In this document: piece by piece, positions 37,604 to 47,393 of the stretch | How the letters are laid out: each line of letters begins with the position of its first letter | How positions within the stretch are numbered: position 1 is the first letter of the stretch | Assembly (NCBI GenBank): GCA_030830565.1 | Contig: JAURMR010000037.1 | Span: 54,923-118,922 of the forward strand | DNA length: 64,000 nucleotides | DNA from: Acidimicrobiales bacterium | GTDB taxonomy: Bacteria; Actinomycetota; Acidimicrobiia; Acidimicrobiales; Acidimicrobilacustridaceae | Direction: 5' to 3' | The notes under the pieces: model-generated | Told to the model about the DNA's origin: nothing | Database searches by the model: none | What the model saw: the letters and a program-made list of their open reading frames with translations, nothing else | Made by a program: the position numbers and the translations under genes

Positions 37604-38350
37604 TTATTCGCCGCCGACGAGTTCGCGGATTTTCGCGGCAGTGGCGGGTCCGTCGTAGGCGAGTTCGCCGTCTCGTAGACCGACGCAACGTGTGGCGCTA
37701 GGCACAAGATCAAGTTGGTGGGTTGAGCAAATGATCGTTGCTCCTTGAGAAACGACATCACTCATGATTTCGACAAGTGTTTCTTGGCCAGGAGTGTCAA
37801 GGCCGACGAATGGTTCATCGACGAGCATCACGGTGAACGGGCGAATGAGTCCGAGAATGAGGCCGGTCTTCTGTTTCAGTCCGCGACTGAAACGCGACGG
37901 GAGATCGTCGATGCGATCGCCGAGTCCGAACATGTCAACAAGATCGTCGGCATAGTCCTGCCAATCGACCGTCTTATGAAGTCGCGCGATGTACTCGATG
38001 TGCTCACCAAGGCTGAGGTCGTCGTACAGAACGGGATTATCGGGAAGGTACGAAAGTGCTGCGCGAGCCGGAACGGTTCCAGCAGGGCTACCTGCGATGA
38101 ATGCCCAACCGTTGGAGGGCTCGAGCATTCCGGCTGCGAGGCCCAGGAACGTTGACTTACCGGCACCATTGGGGCCCACAAGCATGACGAGTTCGCCCTT
38201 GTCGATAACAAGATCGAGTTCTGTCATGAGGCCCATGCCGTCGCCGTAGTCCTTCGACAGATCGAGGGTCTGCAGGGCCGCGTCGGGCTTCAGGCGGGGC
38301 TCAGTGGCCGGCGTGGGCGGTTGTTTGGGTAGTGCGAATGCTGAGGTCAC
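37604..38350 (-). CDS. ABC transporter ATP-binding protein
   Basis: VGPNGAGKSTFLGLAAG, FSRGLKQKTGLILGLI, VMLVDEPFVGLD. Confidence 0.9.
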   Translation of the reverse strand: MTSAFALPKQPPTPATEPRLKPDAALQTLDLSKDYGDGMGLMTELDLVIDKGELVMLVGPNGAGKSTFLGLAAGMLEPSNGWAFIAGSPAGTVPARAALSYLPDNPVLYDDLSLGEHIEYIARLHKTVDWQDYADDLVDMFGLGDRIDDLPSRFSRGLKQKTGLILGLIRPFTVMLVDEPFVGLDTPGQETLVEIMSDVVSQGATIICSTHQLDLVPSATRCVGLRDGELAYDGPATAAKIRELVGGE

Positions 38351-39912
38351 AGGTGCTTCGGCTTCCGTGTGCGCAAATAAAGGATTGCACCGCCGACGGC
38401 GAACAGTGAGTACACCGTTGCATTACCGACTTTGGTGGTGTTGATGGCATTGGGATCTGATCCGGCGCTGAGCAGGGGGAGCAGGGCAATGATCGTGATC
38501 GCTGGAGGAATGACAAGGCGAGCGATCATGAGCCAACCCATGACATCGGGGCCGAGTCCTGCCAGACCAGCCATATCGGGCGCACCTTGTGCGGTGCTGA
38601 TCATGGCCGATACTGCGGCAGCGAGTGCGACGGGAATGAACATCACGAGCGTGAGTTTCCACACCACGGCAAACGGTACGAGCAGTGTTGCTGTGGCAGC
38701 GGCGATGAGACATATGAAAGTCATAACGACGAATGCGGCCGCAATGTGTTGGAGGATCAACACACCTGGCGGATCAGGGAAGCTTTCCCAACGGGTGGGG
38801 TGGTCAACCTCTTGTGCAGTGGGTTCTGACGCGTCGTAGGCGACGAGGTAAAGCGCGAGGCCAGCAACGATGAGCATCGGGATAGTGCCGCGCCAAAGTG
38901 CACCGAGAGAAAGCCCGGCAATTGCGCCAAGCATTGCCATACGAATGAGGCGGGGGAGCGGGAACCGCAAATAGCTTTGCCAGTCGCGTTTCCACGTTGG
39001 AGGAATGAAGCCCTTCTTCTTTGCGCGTCCAATACGAATCCAAGGACGCAATCGAGCGTTTTCCTGGGAAAGTTGGCGACGGAGAAGTACGACCGTTCGC
39101 ACGTCTTGAAGTGTGACGGCGAAACGCAACTGGGCAACTAATCCGGCACGACGGAGTGCATGTTCAATGGAAAGATCGCCAATTCGGGAAAGCCCCAGCC
39201 AAACAACGACTGCAACGAGCGCGATGCTGATCAATGCAAGCGCGCGAAACGTAATAGGCCAGAAGGCGATATCAGCGAGCAACGTAAAAGGTGAGGTCGT
39301 TCGCTTCCCGAGAACATCAAGGGCCGACCAAACGATGAGAATGGCGGCCAAGAAATTGGCGGGCCACCAGCGGAGGCGGCGCCCAGATGCGGCGAGTGCC
39401 GTAGCCGATGCCACTATGCCGGCGAGTGCGAATGTCAAAGCTCCACATGCGATCGCCGCAGCAGGATTGACCGGCAGGCGGTGCGCTGCAACCTCGCCAA
39501 TGATTGCGCCGACGACCGCACCTGCAAACGCCATGAAGCGGAGTTGTTTGATCGCCGGACCTCGCACAACAGATTCGCGAGGAACCGGTGCGTTGAGTTC
39601 GTGCATGACGACTGGTGCTTCAAGGACAAGTGGGCCGCCTCGGCCGCCCGAACGCAATCCGATGCCAATGGCAATAGCAAAGCCGAGTCCGAGCCACATC
39701 GGAGCTTCGTTGGCGAAGCGCACGGCTTCCTCATTTGTGAGGCGATCATCTGGAAGTCGGCTCACCGCAAACATGATGAAGATCACAGCGGCCAGGCCAA
39801 CCATGTAGACGCGGTAGAGCGCATCGATCCAGTGGACTTCGGAAAGACGGTTATGTCGTCGAGCGCGCCGCAGGTCGTGCAGCGCTTCGGTGGGAGTCTC
39901 GACGTCGGTCAC
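38347..39912 (-). CDS. ABC transporter-associated polytopic membrane protein
   Basis: 521 aa with many TM segments; 4-nt overlap with the downstream ATPase gene. Confidence 0.7.
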   Translation of the reverse strand: MTDVETPTEALHDLRRARRHNRLSEVHWIDALYRVYMVGLAAVIFIMFAVSRLPDDRLTNEEAVRFANEAPMWLGLGFAIAIGIGLRSGGRGGPLVLEAPVVMHELNAPVPRESVVRGPAIKQLRFMAFAGAVVGAIIGEVAAHRLPVNPAAAIACGALTFALAGIVASATALAASGRRLRWWPANFLAAILIVWSALDVLGKRTTSPFTLLADIAFWPITFRALALISIALVAVVVWLGLSRIGDLSIEHALRRAGLVAQLRFAVTLQDVRTVVLLRRQLSQENARLRPWIRIGRAKKKGFIPPTWKRDWQSYLRFPLPRLIRMAMLGAIAGLSLGALWRGTIPMLIVAGLALYLVAYDASEPTAQEVDHPTRWESFPDPPGVLILQHIAAAFVVMTFICLIAAATATLLVPFAVVWKLTLVMFIPVALAAAVSAMISTAQGAPDMAGLAGLGPDVMGWLMIARLVIPPAITIIALLPLLSAGSDPNAINTTKVGNATVYSLFAVGGAILYLRTRKPKHL

Positions 39913-39944
39913 GGTGTAGGAATCTACCGTTGATAGGCGAAGGC

Positions 39945-41756
39945 TCAGTTCGACGCCCGTTCGGCTTCATCGGCCAGTTCGAGCCATTTCTCTTCTGCGG
40001 CATCGAGATCGGTAAGGACGGCGGTTAATTCGCCGCCCATACGTGTGAGTTCGACGTGATCTCCGCCGACAGCGAGTTCCGCCACTTTGTGCTCGAGGCG
40101 GTCCTTTGCCTTTGTCAGGCGCTTGATCTCCTTCTCAAGGTCCTTGATGAGAAAGCGCAAGGTGCTGGGAGATCGAGTTGTCGGCTTTTCGGCGCTCGCC
40201 ACGTTCGAGTTCTTCGATTTCGCAGGTTTTGAGGTGCCCGTCGAACTCGCAGACGATTTCCGGGGATCAGCGATTCGGCCGCGAACCATCGAGGAGCGGC
40301 GCTGCTCCTCCCATGCGGCGTAACCACCAGGTCGGCGGGAAGGCGTGGCTATGCCATCCATCACGATGACATCGGCAACGGTTCGCTCCAGAAATGCTCG
40401 ATCGTGGCTCACCACGATGAGGGCGCCGGGCCAATCGTCGAGGAACTCTTCCAGAACGCGCAACGTGTCGAGGTCGAGATCGTTGGTGGGCTCGTCAAGA
40501 AGTAGGACGTTTGGTTTCTGCGCAAGTACGAGCAGAAGTTGAAGGCGTCGGCGCTCACCGCCTGACAGAAGTTCGATTGGCGCCCACTGCGCGTCGCCAT
40601 CGAACCAGAACGATTCGAGAAGGGCGGCATCTTGCCAGTCGGGTTCGCGGCGTCCGCCTGTGATTGCTTCGCGAACTCGTTGACGCGGATCAAGATCAAC
40701 GCCGATCTGGTCGTAGTAGCCAATGCGAACCGTTGAACCAACGTCGATTGTTCCCGCTGTCGGTGAACGTCGTCCCGCAATGAGGTCGAGCAGGGTTGAC
40801 TTTCCTGCACCGTTCGGGCCAACAAGGCCGAGTCGCTCACGATTGTCAAGCATGAGTTCGACATCTCGAAACAGCGGAGGTGCGCCGTCATGGTTGAACG
40901 ACACGTCGGTGAGTTCAACCACTTTGTCGCCGAGGCGTGGGGTTCCAAACCAAAGGTCGGGGATGCCCGACCGAGCAGCAGGTTCTGCGCGAGTCTCAAT
41001 GAGAGTCGTCGCTGCATCAATGCGCGCTTTTGGTTTGCTTGTTCGTGCCGGTGCGCCGCGGCGAAGCCACGCAAGTTCTTTGCGCGCAAGGTTCTTGCGC
41101 GTCGCTTCTTGAGTGACGGCTTGTTCTTCGCGCAAGGCGCGACCTTCGAGGTAGCCGGCGTAGCCGCCGTCGTGGAGATACGACCGACCCCGGTCGAGTT
41201 CGAGCACCCGATTTGTGACGCGATCAAGAACGTGGCGGTCATGAGTGACGAGAACGAGGCTGCCTCGATAACTATCGAGGCGATCTTCAAGCCAAGCGAT
41301 TGCATCGATGTCGAGATGGTTTGTTGGTTCGTCGAGAATCAATAGGTCGCTTGGGGCGACGAGTGCGCGAGCGAGTGCGACTCGCTTGGCTTGACCTCCC
41401 GATAAATGACCGGTGTCGGCGTTCGTGAGAGACGCCATTCCGAGATGGTCAAGGACTGCTGCAGCTTCCCAGTCGCGTTCAGCGACGACTTCGACGGCGG
41501 CAAGAACTGTGCCGGTTGGCAGGACCGGACGCTGGGGGAGCGTGGCGATACGAACGTCTCGACCCCTCCGAACTGCCCCAGACTCCGGCTCAACTTCTCC
41601 GGTGAGGACAGAAAGCAGTGTGGACTTTCCTGTTCCGTTCAGTCCGACGATCCCGAGCCTGTCGCCCGTGGAAAGGGTCAGCGAGACGTCGGTGAACAGT
41701 GGGCGACCGGGACGGGTCATAGTCACTCGGTCGACATCCACACAGATCATTGCCAT
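39945..41756 (-). CDS. ABC-F family ATPase (Uup-like)
   Basis: Two ABC domains (VGLNGTGKST, VGPNGAGKST; LSGGQAKR, LSGGERRR) and a C-terminal coiled coil. Confidence 0.9.
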   Translation of the reverse strand: MAMICVDVDRVTMTRPGRPLFTDVSLTLSTGDRLGIVGLNGTGKSTLLSVLTGEVEPESGAVRRGRDVRIATLPQRPVLPTGTVLAAVEVVAERDWEAAAVLDHLGMASLTNADTGHLSGGQAKRVALARALVAPSDLLILDEPTNHLDIDAIAWLEDRLDSYRGSLVLVTHDRHVLDRVTNRVLELDRGRSYLHDGGYAGYLEGRALREEQAVTQEATRKNLARKELAWLRRGAPARTSKPKARIDAATTLIETRAEPAARSGIPDLWFGTPRLGDKVVELTDVSFNHDGAPPLFRDVELMLDNRERLGLVGPNGAGKSTLLDLIAGRRSPTAGTIDVGSTVRIGYYDQIGVDLDPRQRVREAITGGRREPDWQDAALLESFWFDGDAQWAPIELLSGGERRRLQLLLVLAQKPNVLLLDEPTNDLDLDTLRVLEEFLDDWPGALIVVSHDRAFLERTVADVIVMDGIATPSRRPGGYAAWEEQRRSSMVRGRIADPRKSSASSTGTSKPAKSKNSNVASAEKPTTRSPSTLRFLIKDLEKEIKRLTKAKDRLEHKVAELAVGGDHVELTRMGGELTAVLTDLDAAEEKWLELADEAERASN

Positions 41757-41858
41757 CAGGCTACGACCAGTCGACGACCCCGCCGTCCCTCTGTTGTGGT
41801 TCGGGTCGGTACGAGTAGCGTTTCACGGGTTCCATCGGGGGGATGGACCGCACACGAC

Positions 41859-43127
41859 ATGACTGATTCCTCTTCGACCACTCTTACTCCGACTGAGCCA
41901 GCGAAAGCACGGGCCCTGACGCGCTTGCGCGATCGGAAAAGCGATCCGTCGATTGAACGTCAACCATGGACCGACCACTGGTGGTCGCCGCTTGTGATCT
42001 TTGTGTCGGTCGGGGTGCTCGTTTGGATTGCGATTTGGTTCGGCAATAACCATCTCGCGCACGATTCATTTTTTCCGTATCGCGAGGCAGTTGGGGACAC
42101 CTGGTTCGGTGGCTTCGCTCGTTGGGATGCCGAGTGGTACCGGACGATTGTCCGAGAGGGCTATGTCTATTACCCGGGCGTGCAGTCGTCGGTTGCCTTT
42201 TGGCCGACCTATCCCATCGTCGTAAGTCTCTTTAGCTGGGCATTTCCAAGCATCTACATCACTGGAACTTTTGTGACTGTGTGTGGCGGAGCAACTGCAG
42301 TTGTTCTGTTGCGCAAATGGGCAAAGGTCTTTGTTCCGAACAGTGTTGCCATTACAGCGGTTGCGTTGCTGTGCGTCTTTCCTTACAGCTGGTATCTCTA
42401 CGGCGTTGTGTATTCCGACGCGTTGTTCGTTGCAACGGCCATAGGCGCGTTCTATCTCGTCGAACGCGATCGATATTTCTGGGCGGGCATGGTTGGAATC
42501 ATGGCGACAGCAGGTCGTCCCGCCGGTTTGGTGGTGGCATTTGCGCTCGTTCTGCGCGTGATCGAGCGCCGGAATCTGGCAAAGGGAGCGAAGGGCCTTC
42601 GTGAACTTTTCAACCCCCGAACGCTCACAAGATCTGATGCACCGATCTTCCTTTCGTGGCTAGGTGTTGGTGCATGGTGCGCTTTCCTTTGGGTCAAATT
42701 CGGCGATCCGCTGTTATTCGCTTCGATTGAGGCGAGTAAAGGTTGGGATCAAGGGGCTGGTCCTTCAACATGGTTGAAGTTCCGCCTCATTGAGGAACTT
42801 CAGCATCGGCCGTTTGAATGGTCGACTATCGGTCACGTGGCCCATGGGCTCGTTGTTTTTGGTGCGCTCTTCCTCCTTCCACGTGTGAAGAAGCGATTCG
42901 GCTGGGCCTACACCGTCTACGCTTTGGGTCTCATTGCGTTGCCGCTGCTCGGCACAAAAGATTTCTTTGGGGCCGGCCGCTATCTGCTTGGGACGTTCCC
43001 GTGCATCGTGATCGCCGCTGAACTCCTTGTTGCCCGTCCGAAACTTCGAGCGGTGATCCTGCCGGTCTCGCTTTTGGTGATGCTGGCGTTTGCAGTGGGG
43101 TTCGGACGAGGTTCGTATATCTCCTGA
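41859..43127 (+). CDS. Polytopic membrane mannosyltransferase-like protein (PIG-V/GT-C-like)
   Basis: GGFARWDAEWYRTIVREGYVYYPGVQSSVAFWPTYPIVV lumenal DxE-type loop; many TM segments; Met start 41859. Confidence 0.75.
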   Translation: MTDSSSTTLTPTEPAKARALTRLRDRKSDPSIERQPWTDHWWSPLVIFVSVGVLVWIAIWFGNNHLAHDSFFPYREAVGDTWFGGFARWDAEWYRTIVREGYVYYPGVQSSVAFWPTYPIVVSLFSWAFPSIYITGTFVTVCGGATAVVLLRKWAKVFVPNSVAITAVALLCVFPYSWYLYGVVYSDALFVATAIGAFYLVERDRYFWAGMVGIMATAGRPAGLVVAFALVLRVIERRNLAKGAKGLRELFNPRTLTRSDAPIFLSWLGVGAWCAFLWVKFGDPLLFASIEASKGWDQGAGPSTWLKFRLIEELQHRPFEWSTIGHVAHGLVVFGALFLLPRVKKRFGWAYTVYALGLIALPLLGTKDFFGAGRYLLGTFPCIVIAAELLVARPKLRAVILPVSLLVMLAFAVGFGRGSYIS

Positions 43128-43203
43128 CCCGATCTTGGTCACTCCCCGTTTTCGCCTCTGAAGCGAGGCGCGAGTGTCGCAGACCGGTAGCGTTCGGGGC
43201 CGG

Positions 43204-43229
43204 TGCCGGGAGAACCCGGCAGTTCTCCC
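43204..43229 (+). promoter_or_regulatory. Two overlapping, mutually exclusive leader hairpins upstream of the NfuA-like gene
   Basis: TGCCGGG-AGAA-CCCGGCA (43204-43221) and GGGAGAA-CCCGGCAG-TTCTCCC (43208-43229), 12 nt before the ATG at 43242. Confidence 0.45.
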
Positions 43230-43241
43230 GCAGAGGTTCCG

Positions 43242-43898
43242 ATGTCCGATCTCACTTCCGCAACATCTGACGATGCGTCGTCGACAAGCGACTACGTCCT
43301 CACGATTGCTCCCGAAGCTCTTGAGCAGGTGCTCGGAATTCGCGATACCGAAGAAGATCCGGGTGCAATTGCCCTTCGAGTTGAAATCGTGGGAGTCAAA
43401 GGCACCGACTACGACTACGACCTTGGTTGGGCGAATGTCTCTGAGCTCGACGCTGAAGATGATCTCTCTGTGCAGGACGGACTCAGTGTGGTTGTCGCCG
43501 CGAACAGCGTCGAGAACATGCGTGGCGCAGTACTCGACCTTCCTCGTTCAGCGGGGCAGGGCGGCTTTGTCATCAAGAATCCGAATCGCCCTGCACCGGT
43601 GAACCCTCTTGACGGTCGAGACATCGAACTCACCGGCGAGATTCCCGACAAGGTCACGCAACTGCTTGAAGAAGTAATTAACCCGGGATTGGCCCAGCAT
43701 GGTGGTTTCGCCGCGCTTGTCGGCGTTGAGAACACCACGGTGTTCCTGACAATGGGTGGCGGCTGCCAGGGCTGTGCCATGAGCGCGGCCACGTTGCGTG
43801 AAGGCATCACCACCTCGATCCACGACGCCATCCCCGAGGTCACTGAAGTCATCGACGTCACCGATCACAACGCTGGCGACAACCCCTTCTATACCTGA
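43242..43898 (+). CDS. NfuA-like Fe-S biogenesis protein (A-type-like N-domain plus NifU C-domain)
   Basis: Degenerate HesB/IscA-like N-terminus, then VNPGLAQHGGFAALVGVENTTVFLTMGGGCQGCAMSAATLREGI (CxxC). Confidence 0.88.
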   Translation: MSDLTSATSDDASSTSDYVLTIAPEALEQVLGIRDTEEDPGAIALRVEIVGVKGTDYDYDLGWANVSELDAEDDLSVQDGLSVVVAANSVENMRGAVLDLPRSAGQGGFVIKNPNRPAPVNPLDGRDIELTGEIPDKVTQLLEEVINPGLAQHGGFAALVGVENTTVFLTMGGGCQGCAMSAATLREGITTSIHDAIPEVTEVIDVTDHNAGDNPFYT

Positions 43899-44067
43899 GC
43901 CATTGGAGGGGGTCACTGCGCCAGTTCGGCAGAAAAAACTCGCGAATTGGTTGCTCAGCAGTGTTAAGTACCTCTAGGGTCTCGGCACCGATCGGAGGGG
44001 GATCGAATGTCTCCCTCTGCGGACAGATCAACGATCTGCACAAGACCTGAAAAAGGAAAGGGAGAAG

Positions 44068-45090
44068 ATGGCTGACACTGTCCAAGAGTTCGTCTTCAAT
44101 CTGACGTTCCCGTTTTCGAGGACGTTGGGTTCGACGCTCAGCACGTTCAGCTCAGCGCTGGCGCAGGGCCAGATCATCGGTGTTCGCACCGGTGGTCGAG
44201 TTATTGCACCACCGCTTGAGTACGACCCTGATACCGCTGCCGATTCGGGCACGGATTGGGTGTGCGTTGGTCCCAAGGGAACCGTGTCCTCATGGACATG
44301 GGTACCTGAACCGACCAACTTGCATCCCCTTGACCACGCGTTCGGTTTCGCGTTCATCACCCTTGATGGTGCTGACACGCCGATGATTCACGTCGTCGAC
44401 GCTGGTTCAGAGAGTGCAATGTCGGCTGGCATGCGCGTCGAAGCCAGATTCAAGGATCCGGCCGACTGTGTCGGTCGCATCGACGACATCATCGCTTTCG
44501 TTCCCGCCTCAGATCCTTCGCCGAGCGAAGGTGCGGGCGAACCGTTCGAAGCTCCGGCAGAGAACGAAATCACGGAGATGGATGCATTTTGCGATCTCCA
44601 ATATGTCGACAACGCGTCTCCGACCACGCTCATGTGGGCAAAGGCCCTCATGGAAGGTCGACTCATCGGACAGAAGTGTCCGCAGTGCGCCCGAACCATC
44701 GTGGGACCACGAGGCATGTGCAGTGTCTGTGCAATTGAGCTTGATGAGAGCCATATCGTCGAGGTCCCCGGCCGCGGTGTGGTGTCGAACTTCACCGTTG
44801 TGACGCCGACTCCGTATCCCGGTCAAACCGAGACCGAGCCGTTCGCTCGTTGCTCGATCCTTCTTGACGGCGCTGATGCTGTTATCGCTCAGCAGGAAAT
44901 TCTCGAAGTTCCGGTTTCCGAACTTCGCGTTGGCATTCACGTTGAAGTTGTCTGGGCGCCCGAGAACGAGCGTTCCGCCGCAGATATCGATAACCGCAGT
45001 CGTGGAAGCGGTGGCGACATCATCGTCGGCTGGCGTACCACCGGAGAGCCGGATGAACCGGCTGATCGCTACTTGGATCGGATGATGTGA
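44068..45090 (+). CDS. Double DUF35 OB-fold protein; second half carries a Zn ribbon
   Basis: Two DUF35-like halves; second has CPQCARTIVGPRGMCSVC followed by an OB-fold. Confidence 0.8.
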   Translation: MADTVQEFVFNLTFPFSRTLGSTLSTFSSALAQGQIIGVRTGGRVIAPPLEYDPDTAADSGTDWVCVGPKGTVSSWTWVPEPTNLHPLDHAFGFAFITLDGADTPMIHVVDAGSESAMSAGMRVEARFKDPADCVGRIDDIIAFVPASDPSPSEGAGEPFEAPAENEITEMDAFCDLQYVDNASPTTLMWAKALMEGRLIGQKCPQCARTIVGPRGMCSVCAIELDESHIVEVPGRGVVSNFTVVTPTPYPGQTETEPFARCSILLDGADAVIAQQEILEVPVSELRVGIHVEVVWAPENERSAADIDNRSRGSGGDIIVGWRTTGEPDEPADRYLDRMM

Positions 45091-46160
45091 TGGCACCTTC
45101 AGAAAATGACATTGCAATCGTCGGGTTTGCACAGTTGCCGCCCGAACGGCGAACGAATCTGACGGAATCAGACTTGGTTTTGCGCTCCACTCGCGAAGTG
45201 ATTGCGCAGGTTGGAATCGACAAGTCGGAGATCGGCTTCACGGTCTCGGGTTCTTGCGATTACTTGTCGGGCCAGGGATTCTCATTTGTGCAGAACACCG
45301 ATGCCTACGGCATGGTTCCTGCCATCAACGAGTCGCACGTCGAGATGGACGGTGCGTGGGCGATGTACGAGGCCTACGTTCGACTTCTTCAGGGCGACAT
45401 CGACATCGCGATGGCCGTTGGTGTTGGAAAGAACTCCAACTCTGATCCATCGACGTTGTTCACCGTGGAGTTCGACCCGTACTACCTCACCCCGTTGGGT
45501 ACCGACACTTGGACCTTGGCCGCACTGCAAGCACGTGCGCTCATTGATTCGGGTAAGGCCACCGAGCGGGACTTCGCTGAGGTCGTCGTTCGAAACCGCG
45601 CCAACGCCAAGTCGAACCCGTTTGCACAGGTGAAGGGCGACTATTCAGTCGACGAACTACTCGCAGCTGACTATGTGCGCAACCCGTTGCGCCGTCACGA
45701 CCTGCCGCCGACAACGGATCAGGCTGCTGCGGTCATCCTTGCTCGCGGTAAGCGTGCCTATGACTTGTGTGAACGTCCGGCGTGGATCACGGGTATCGAT
45801 CATCGCATCGAGGCGCATTTGCCGACGGTTCGCAAAGACATCACCACCTCGGTCTCAACCCGCCTTGCTGCCGAGGCAGCGGGTGCAGGGAAGGGCCCGA
45901 TTGATGTCGCTGAGATCCATGCGCCATTCAGTTTCCAAGAGTTGATTCTTCGTGAATCGCTGGGTCTTGATGGTTCCACGGAGGTCAACCCCTCCGGTGG
46001 TGCACTTGCGGCTCACTCTGTTATGACCGTCGGCCTCATCCGCGTGGGTGAAGCGGCAAATCAGATCATCAAGAACGGCAAGAATCGTGCGTTGGCTCAC
46101 ACCACGTCCGGACCTTGCCTTCAGCAGAATCTCGTCTGCGTCCTGGAAGGTGACCAATGA
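45087..46160 (+). CDS. Thiolase-fold protein (SCP-x/Ltp2-like), divergent active site
   Basis: Thiolase-like architecture (AEIHAPFSFQELILRESLGL, EVNPSGGALAAHSVMTVGLIRVGEA); ATGA overlap. Confidence 0.82.
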   Translation: MMAPSENDIAIVGFAQLPPERRTNLTESDLVLRSTREVIAQVGIDKSEIGFTVSGSCDYLSGQGFSFVQNTDAYGMVPAINESHVEMDGAWAMYEAYVRLLQGDIDIAMAVGVGKNSNSDPSTLFTVEFDPYYLTPLGTDTWTLAALQARALIDSGKATERDFAEVVVRNRANAKSNPFAQVKGDYSVDELLAADYVRNPLRRHDLPPTTDQAAAVILARGKRAYDLCERPAWITGIDHRIEAHLPTVRKDITTSVSTRLAAEAAGAGKGPIDVAEIHAPFSFQELILRESLGLDGSTEVNPSGGALAAHSVMTVGLIRVGEAANQIIKNGKNRALAHTTSGPCLQQNLVCVLEGDQ

Positions 46161-47314
46161 GCCATCAGCCTGTAGCAATCGTCGGTATCGGTCAGACACA
46201 TCACAAGCGCAAGCGCGCCGATGTTTCGATGGCCGGTCTTGTCCGCGAAGCCGCTCAGCGCGCGCTTGACGACGCCAACATGGACTGGGGCGATATCGAC
46301 GCCGTTGTTCTTGGTAAGGCCCCTGACTTTTTTGAGGGCGTCATGAAGCCCGAGATGTACCTTGCCGATGCGCTTGGTGCGGTGAACAAGCCGATGTTCC
46401 GAGTGCACACCGCTGGTTCAGTGGGTGGCTCGACGGGCATCGTTGGTTCACATCTCGTCTCAAGCGGCCGTCACAAGCGGGTGCTGTCGATCGCCTTCGA
46501 AAAGCAGTCAGAGGGCAACGCTCAGTTCGCTCTTGGCGGCGGTAAGGGTGCATCGATCGGAGCCGGTGGTGCATTCGCTCCATTCATTCGCGCTTACATC
46601 CAGCGTTCAGGAGCTCCTGAAGACATTGGGTGGATGGTTGCGGTGAAGGACCGTCTCAACGGTGCCAAGAACCCCTACGCCCACCTCAAGCTTGCCGACA
46701 TCACCATCGACAAGGTGAAGGAATCTCCGATGATGTGGGATCCGCTCCGTTTCTTGGAGTCATGTCCTTCGTCTGACGGTGCATGCGCAGTCATCTTCAC
46801 CGATGAAGATGGCGGCAAAGCTGCTTCGAAGCCTCCGGCATGGGTGCTCGCCACCGCAATGAAGTCGGAGCCGGGTTGGTACTCGGGTCGCGACGCGGTG
46901 AATCCGCAGGCCGCACATGCATGTGCACAGGAGATCTACAAGACGGTTGGTATCACCAATCCGCGCGAGCAGATCGACTGCGCCGAGCTGTATGTTCCGT
47001 TCTCTTGGTACGAGCCCATGTGGCTCGAAGCCCATGAGATCGCTGCGCCGGGCGAAGGCTGGAAGATGACGCAGTCGGGGGCCACGGCTCTCGACGGTGA
47101 CTTCCCGGTCAACATGTCTGGTGGCGTGCTTTCCTCGAACCCAATCGGTGCCTCCGGTCTTCTGCGTTTCGCTGAAGCCGCACTGCAGGTTCGTGGTCTT
47201 GCCGAAGACCATCAGGTTGGCGGAGCCAAGTTGGCAATCGCCCAGGCCTATGGCGCCAACGCCCAGTTCTTTGCGATGTGGGCAGTTGGTTCGTCACTCA
47301 ACCCGCTGGGCTGA
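46157..47314 (+). CDS. Thiolase-fold protein (SCP-x/Ltp2-like), divergent active site
   Basis: VAIVGIGQTHHKRKR, HTAGSVGGSTGIVGSHLVSSGRHKRVLSIAFEKQSEG, NMSGGVLSSNPIGASGLLRFAEAALQV. Confidence 0.85.
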   Translation: MSHQPVAIVGIGQTHHKRKRADVSMAGLVREAAQRALDDANMDWGDIDAVVLGKAPDFFEGVMKPEMYLADALGAVNKPMFRVHTAGSVGGSTGIVGSHLVSSGRHKRVLSIAFEKQSEGNAQFALGGGKGASIGAGGAFAPFIRAYIQRSGAPEDIGWMVAVKDRLNGAKNPYAHLKLADITIDKVKESPMMWDPLRFLESCPSSDGACAVIFTDEDGGKAASKPPAWVLATAMKSEPGWYSGRDAVNPQAAHACAQEIYKTVGITNPREQIDCAELYVPFSWYEPMWLEAHEIAAPGEGWKMTQSGATALDGDFPVNMSGGVLSSNPIGASGLLRFAEAALQVRGLAEDHQVGGAKLAIAQAYGANAQFFAMWAVGSSLNPLG

Positions 47315-47336
47315 GCTGACGTCATGTCATGTGTCG

Positions 47337-47361
47337 GAGGCGGCCCCTTGAGGGCCGCCTC
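47337..47361 (+). terminator. Stem-loop terminator after the thiolase-like operon
   Basis: GAGGCGGCCC-CTTGA-GGGCCGCCTC, 10-bp perfect stem just after the stop at 47314. Confidence 0.65.
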
Positions 47362-47393
47362 TGTCGCGTAAAGATTGTGTGGAGGTTTGACCG

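Noticed and set aside
41406-41858. N-terminal extension of the PIG-V-like ORF
   Set aside because: Antisense to the ABC-F gene start; real start MTDSSSTTLTPTEP at 41859 precedes a normal membrane protein.
43153-43170. CGCCTC-TGAAGC-GAGGCG small hairpin as a terminator
   Set aside because: Only 6 bp and no T-tract on either strand; too weak to call.
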